NCBI GenBank assembly: GCA_946479075.1
Contig: CAMLDT010000154.1
Span: 1 to 8,436 of the forward strand
Direction: 5' to 3'
Length of the DNA: 8,436 nt
DNA from: an uncultured Polaromonas sp.
Lineage (GTDB): Bacteria; Pseudomonadota; Gammaproteobacteria; Burkholderiales; Burkholderiaceae
Shown here: positions 4,846 through 8,436 of the stretch, piece by piece
Numbering within the stretch: the stretch's first letter is position 1
Layout of the letters: every line of letters begins with the position of its first letter
Program-made: the position numbers and the translations under genes
The notes under the pieces: generated by a model
The model's input: only the letters and a program-made list of their open reading frames with translations
Database searches by the model: none
Told to the model about the DNA's origin: nothing

Positions 4846-6215
4846 GTGTGGTCCGGTCGCTGCGCATCCGCCGGGGCACCACGCCCGTCGGTTCGCTGTT
4901 CGGCCTGGATGACGGCCGGGTTTATTTCCGCTTTGACGATGCCTATGCGAAGGATCCGGCGCGGCCGGTGTTGTCGCAGCTGTATGTGGTGGCGCCGCTG
5001 CCGGGACGCGATGCGCAGACGGCGGCACAGGCGGTGGCCTCCGCGGAAGCCGCCACGGTGGCCCAGTTGCTCGACCCGGGCCTGGACGTCAACCGCGGCG
5101 ACGGCCAGTTCGGCCTGCCGCCGTTTTTCCAGAACCTGTTGCCGGAAGGGCCGCTGCGCAAGCAGCTGATCGCTGAGCTGGGGCTGAACGTCAATGACGA
5201 ACTGGGCCTGCTGGCTGCCTGCGGCGGCGACTTGCCGGGCGACGTGTGGGCCGAGGCCGAAACCCTGGACGACGCGGCGCTGGGCCGGTTGATTGGCCAG
5301 AGCCGCGACAGTTATGAGATGAGCTCCGGCCAGGTGCCGACACCGCAGCAAACCTCGATTTCGGGCATGCAGCCCAAGGTGGCACTGGTGCTGGAGGGCC
5401 CGGGCCGGTATGTGATGCGTTCGCGCGAGAGGGCGGGCCGGCACTTCATTGGCAAGCTGCCGACCACCGAATTCGACCGGCTGCCCGAGGTGGAGTACAG
5501 CTCGCTCAAGCTGGCGGCGGCTGCGGGTGTGGAGGTGTGTGATTTTTCGCTGGAGCCGCTGGCGGTGATCGCCGACCGGCTGCCTTATGCCATGCAGCAG
5601 GACGGCCGCAATTTTTTGCTGGTGTCGCGTTTTGACCGGGACGTGGACAGCGCCACGCGCCGCCTGCACATCGAGGACTTTGCGCAGGTCACCGGCACGC
5701 CGTCGGCGGGCAAGTACGCCGGCACCTACGCGGCCATCGGCCTGCTGCTCAAGCGCCGGTCCACCCGGGGCGAGGCCGATGTGGACGAGCTGCTGCGCCG
5801 CATCAAGGTCTCGGAGCTGCTGGGCAACTACGACGCGCACCTGAAAAATTTCAGCCTGATCTACCCGATGGGCGAGGCGGGGCCGCGGCTGTCACCTGCC
5901 TATGACATCGTGGCCTACGGCATTTACATCACCGGCTCGGGCCACGGCCTTCAGTTTTTGCCCCATCAGGAAAAACGCGCGCTGCTGACGCCGCGCATCC
6001 TGCGTGAGCTTGCCAATGCCTGGGACATTCCGGAAAAGCGCCTGCGCGAGAGTGTGACGCGCTGCGTGGACCAAGCCATGAAATCCTGGCCGGCGCTGCT
6101 GAAGGAACTGCCGCTGTCGGACACCCACCGCGCCCGCCTGACGCAATACATCCAGCGCAATGCCGACGTGGTGTCCTGGCGCAAGCGGCATCCGGAGGCG
6201 GCGTGGTTTGACTGA
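4842..6215 (+). CDS. hipA: HipA-family serine/threonine protein kinase toxin
   Basis: In characterised members, HipA is a kinase toxin that stops growth by phosphorylating a translation-related target, glutamyl-tRNA synthetase in E. coli. The protein is 457 residues, near the E. coli length of 440. An N-terminal HipA_N/couple_hipA domain covers about 1-110, ending in FFQNLLPEGPLR (95-106). The phosphate-binding loop SISGMQPK (172-179) aligns with E. coli SVAGAQEK, so Ser172 matches the autophosphorylated Ser150. FIGKLP (202-207) supplies the ATP-binding Lys205. LLVSRFDRD (259-267) and HIEDFAQVTG follow. The catalytic loop GNYDAHLKNFS (328-338) has Asp331, and SPAYDIVAYG (351-360) has the metal-binding Asp355. 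All key residues are present, so the kinase looks active. The ATG overlaps the hipB stop by 4 bp, with AAGG at 4832-4835 as ribosome binding site. It converges on kdpE with 21 bp between stops. The cellular target here is not predictable. Confidence 0.95.
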   Translation: MSVVRSLRIRRGTTPVGSLFGLDDGRVYFRFDDAYAKDPARPVLSQLYVVAPLPGRDAQTAAQAVASAEAATVAQLLDPGLDVNRGDGQFGLPPFFQNLLPEGPLRKQLIAELGLNVNDELGLLAACGGDLPGDVWAEAETLDDAALGRLIGQSRDSYEMSSGQVPTPQQTSISGMQPKVALVLEGPGRYVMRSRERAGRHFIGKLPTTEFDRLPEVEYSSLKLAAAAGVEVCDFSLEPLAVIADRLPYAMQQDGRNFLLVSRFDRDVDSATRRLHIEDFAQVTGTPSAGKYAGTYAAIGLLLKRRSTRGEADVDELLRRIKVSELLGNYDAHLKNFSLIYPMGEAGPRLSPAYDIVAYGIYITGSGHGLQFLPHQEKRALLTPRILRELANAWDIPEKRLRESVTRCVDQAMKSWPALLKELPLSDTHRARLTQYIQRNADVVSWRKRHPEAAWFD

Positions 6216-6236
6216 GCGCGCCGCGGCACGCAGAAA

Positions 6237-6944
6237 TCACCCGACCAGGAGGCGATAACCGACCGCGGTTTCGGTCAGCAGGTGCTGCGGTTGAGCCGGG
6301 TTGGCTTCGAGCTTCTGCCGCAAATGCCCCATATAAATCCGCAGGTAGTGGTTCTGGTCGGCGTGGGACGGCCCCCACACTTCGCGCAGCAATTGACGGT
6401 GCGTGAGAACGCGCCCGGCGTTGGCCATCAGCACGGTGAGCAGGCGGTATTCGATGGGTGTGAGATGAACTTCCGCCCCCTGGCGCCGAACCAGCCTGGC
6501 TTGCCGGTCCACCTCGACCTCGCCGAAGCGAAACACCGGGTCGGCATCGTCCGCAGCGCGGCCGTCTGCCGTGGCACCGCGCGGCCGGCGCAGGTTGGCG
6601 CGCACACGAGCCAGCAGCTCACCGACGCCGAAAGGTTTGGTCAGGTAGTCGTCGGCACCGGCGTCCAGCGCCGCAATCTTGTCGGCTTCGTCGGCGCGCG
6701 CCGAAAGCACAATGATGGGCACCCCTGACCAGCCACGGACGTCACGGATCAGGTCCAGGCCGTCGCCATCGGGCAGGCCGAGGTCGAGTACCAGCAGATC
6801 GGGCTTGCGCGTGCCCGTTTCGGTGAGGCCGCGCTGCAGGGTCTCGGCTTCGAACACCTGCCAGCCCTCGGCTTCGAGCGCACCGCGCACGAAGCGGCGG
6901 ATCTGGGGCTCGTCTTCGATGACAACAACAACGGGGTGGGACAT
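6237..6944 (-). CDS. kdpE: KdpE response regulator (OmpR/PhoB family)
   Basis: KdpE activates the kdpFABC genes for high-affinity potassium uptake when phosphorylated by KdpD. The protein is 235 residues, close to E. coli KdpE (225). The receiver domain (about 1-120) has the acidic pair Glu10/Asp11, phosphoacceptor Asp54 in LLVLDLGLPDGDG, switch Ser81 in IIVLSARADE, and Lys103 in YLTKPFG. A linker (about 121-135) rich in Ala and Asp leads to the winged-helix effector domain (about 136-235), with LTPIEYRLLTVLMANAGRVL, split here at LTPIEYRLLTVL, then REVWGP, YLRIYMGHLRQKLE and TETAVGYRL. The wording GRVLTHRQLLREVWG and HYLRIYMGHLRQKLE is typical of KdpE rather than PhoB. The ATG at 6942-6944 lies 9 nt after the kdpD stop on the same strand, so the two are co-transcribed. 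It is the last gene of its unit and runs toward hipA. No convincing terminator is seen in the 21-bp gap. Confidence 0.96.
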   Translation of the reverse strand: MSHPVVVVIEDEPQIRRFVRGALEAEGWQVFEAETLQRGLTETGTRKPDLLVLDLGLPDGDGLDLIRDVRGWSGVPIIVLSARADEADKIAALDAGADDYLTKPFGVGELLARVRANLRRPRGATADGRAADDADPVFRFGEVEVDRQARLVRRQGAEVHLTPIEYRLLTVLMANAGRVLTHRQLLREVWGPSHADQNHYLRIYMGHLRQKLEANPAQPQHLLTETAVGYRLLVG

Positions 6945-6953
6945 GCGGACAGT

Positions 6954-8436
6954 TTATTCGGGCAGCTCGGCCGGTGGCGTGCGCCGCGGCAGGGTGACCA
7001 TGAACAGGGCGCCGCCGCCCTGTGCGTTGCTGGCCACAATCTGCCCGCGGTGTGCGTCCACGATGGCTTTGCAGATGGCCAGCCCCAGGCCGACGCCCGG
7101 CGTGGCCGACTCTGCTTCGCCGCGCGTGAATTTTTCAAACAGATCGGTTTCACGGCCCTTGAGCGACGCCGGCAAGCCGGGCCCGTGATCGCGCATGGCA
7201 ATCACCAGGCTGTCGGGGGTGACATGGGCCGTCATCTCAATCGGCGGTGCGCCGTACTTGGCGGCGTTCTCCAGCAGATTGACCAGCACCCGTTCCATCA
7301 GCACCGCGTCAAACTCCACCAGCGGAAAATCCGGCTGGATGGCGGTGGCGACCGCCAGGCCACGCAGTGCCGGCTGCGCCGCGCGGATCGCCGACCCTAC
7401 CACCTCTTCGACCGACTGCCATTCGTTGTGCAGGCTGACCCCGCCGTTCTGCAGGCGGGCCATGTCCAGCAGGTTGGTCACCAGGGCGCTGAGCTGGCGT
7501 GCCTGCTGCGTCATCGCCTGGGCCATTTCGGCTTGTGGGCCGTTCAGCGGGGGCGTGGAGCGCTGCAGCGATTCGGCCAGCCCGATCAGGGCCGTCAGCG
7601 GCGTGCGCACGTCGTGCGAAATGGCCGCCAGCAGGGTATTGCGCAGGCGCTCCGACTCCATCTGCACCACCGCCTGCTGGGCGATATCGACGTAGTGCAC
7701 GCGTTCCAGCGCAATGGCGATCTGCCGTGCCAGCGTGTCGAGTTGCTGCATCTGCTCGGGGATCAACAGCCAGCGCGGCTGCGCCGGCCGCAGTGCCAGC
7801 ACGCCGCGGATCCGCATGGGTGCTTTCAGCGGTATGTAGTGCCAGGTCTGGGCCGACAGGGTGGATGTGGCCAGCCCGGCCGCCTGCAGGTTGCGGAAGG
7901 ACCAGTCGGCGACGCTGGCATCAAAGCCCTCGGGCGGATGCGCCGGCAGCAGCAGCTGGTCATCGGCGTCGGTGCCCAGCACCAGCGCCTGGCCGCCAAA
8001 GTTGCGCTGCACCGCGGCTTCGCCCAGCTCGGCCACCTGCGAGGCCAGCAGCGCGGCCGACAGCTCGCGCGTCAGCTCGAACAGGGACTGTGCGCGGCGT
8101 TCCCGGCTGGACGAAATGCTGGCCTGAAAGCGCAAACCCGCCGTCAGTTGACCGGTCAGTAAACCCACCACCAGCATCACGGCAAACGTCACCACATACT
8201 GCACGTCGCTCACCGCCAGCGTCAGCCGCGGCGGGACAAAGAAGTAATCAAACGCAGCCACATTGAGGAAGGCCGCCAGCGCCGCCGGGCCGCGCCCGAA
8301 CTTGAGCGCCACCAGCACGGTTCCGAGCAGAAACAGCATGACGATGTTGGCCAGGTCAAAGAACCGCAACAGCGGCGTGGCCAGCAGGGTGATGGCCACG
8401 CTGCTGGCAGCGGCCCAGGCATACCGCGGCAGCTTG
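6954..8436 (-). CDS. kdpD: KdpD sensor histidine kinase, C-terminal part, cut by window edge
   Basis: KdpD senses potassium limitation or turgor and controls KdpE phosphorylation. The frame is open from the TAA at 6954-6956 to the right edge, giving 493 visible residues. E. coli KdpD is 894 residues, so about 400, containing the cytoplasmic KdpD/Usp-like sensor, lie outside. Fragment numbering from the edge: four membrane segments lie within about 6-100, with the highly KdpD-specific stretch FDLANIVMLFLLGTVLVAL, then AAFDYFFVPPR and VSDVQYVVTFAVM. A GAF-like region spans about 120-245. The H-box ISHDVRTPL has the phosphoacceptor His274, codon at 7614-7616. The N-box NLLENAAKYG has Asn390. The remaining ATP-site motifs are DHGPG (416-420), LFEKFTRG and GVGLGL (447-452). 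The cytoplasmic segment after the last membrane helix is Arg-rich (SSSRERR). A GTG at 8399 is only an internal Val codon, not a start, because the frame and family homology continue upstream. All kinase motifs are intact. Confidence 0.97.
   Translation of the reverse strand, partial: KLPRYAWAAASSVAITLLATPLLRFFDLANIVMLFLLGTVLVALKFGRGPAALAAFLNVAAFDYFFVPPRLTLAVSDVQYVVTFAVMLVVGLLTGQLTAGLRFQASISSSRERRAQSLFELTRELSAALLASQVAELGEAAVQRNFGGQALVLGTDADDQLLLPAHPPEGFDASVADWSFRNLQAAGLATSTLSAQTWHYIPLKAPMRIRGVLALRPAQPRWLLIPEQMQQLDTLARQIAIALERVHYVDIAQQAVVQMESERLRNTLLAAISHDVRTPLTALIGLAESLQRSTPPLNGPQAEMAQAMTQQARQLSALVTNLLDMARLQNGGVSLHNEWQSVEEVVGSAIRAAQPALRGLAVATAIQPDFPLVEFDAVLMERVLVNLLENAAKYGAPPIEMTAHVTPDSLVIAMRDHGPGLPASLKGRETDLFEKFTRGEAESATPGVGLGLAICKAIVDAHRGQIVASNAQGGGALFMVTLPRRTPPAELPE

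Noticed and set aside
4449..5840. Minus-strand open frame of 463 codons across hipB and hipA
   Set aside because: HipB and HipA in the plus strand are full length with all key residues; the opposite frame resembles no family.
6216..6236. GC-rich gap between hipA and kdpE, considered as a bidirectional terminator
   Set aside because: No stem of useful length with a T-run could be drawn on either strand.
6936..8162. Plus-strand open frame of 408 codons across kdpD
   Set aside because: Shadow of the kinase gene; the kdpD frame carries H, N and G boxes in order.
1..8436. Search for tRNA, rRNA, CRISPR arrays, transposases, integrases and attachment sites
   Set aside because: None seen by reading. 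There are no regularly spaced repeats of CRISPR size and no transposase-like or integrase-like frames.

Overview
The window is GC-rich DNA with tightly packed coding frames on both strands. The protein families and gene style fit a betaproteobacterium, perhaps a Comamonadaceae-like one. That placement is an impression from protein wording and composition; there is no rRNA or other marker to confirm it.

Layout, left to right. (1) Positions 1-2647, minus strand: a tripartite efflux operon. A lipoprotein periplasmic adaptor of the AcrA/MexA type is followed by an RND inner-membrane pump of the AcrB/MexB type. The pump is cut by the left edge just after its proton-relay aspartates. (2) Positions 2648-2930: a divergent intergenic region with a 10-bp-phased direct repeat, a strong GC hairpin and a well-matched ECF41-type promoter. 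(3) Positions 2931-4374, plus strand: an ECF41/SigJ-family sigma factor with a fused SnoaL-like C-terminal domain, then a carboxymuconolactone decarboxylase/AhpD-like protein with a CxxC active site. Both genes are preceded by the same promoter, TGTCACAAA-N13-CCGTCT. This is the expected self-activating sigma factor plus dedicated target gene. (4) Positions 4375-6215, plus strand: a HipB/HipA toxin-antitoxin operon with an ATGA overlap. Its AT-rich control region carries a 23-bp near-perfect inverted repeat whose right arm runs into the hipB start codon. (5) Positions 6237-8436, minus strand: kdpE and the C-terminal half of kdpD, the two-component system for the Kdp potassium uptake ATPase. 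It converges on hipA and is cut by the right edge.

Working together: three self-contained control circuits lie side by side. They are an ECF41 redox/stress-type regulon of at least two promoters, an autoregulated HipBA kinase toxin module, and the KdpDE potassium/turgor sensor. The efflux operon is divergent from the sigma gene, but no ECF41 promoter is seen facing it. The most notable signals are the matched ECF41 promoter pair, the hairpin in the leader of the AhpD-like gene, and the long inverted repeat enclosing the hipBA promoter.
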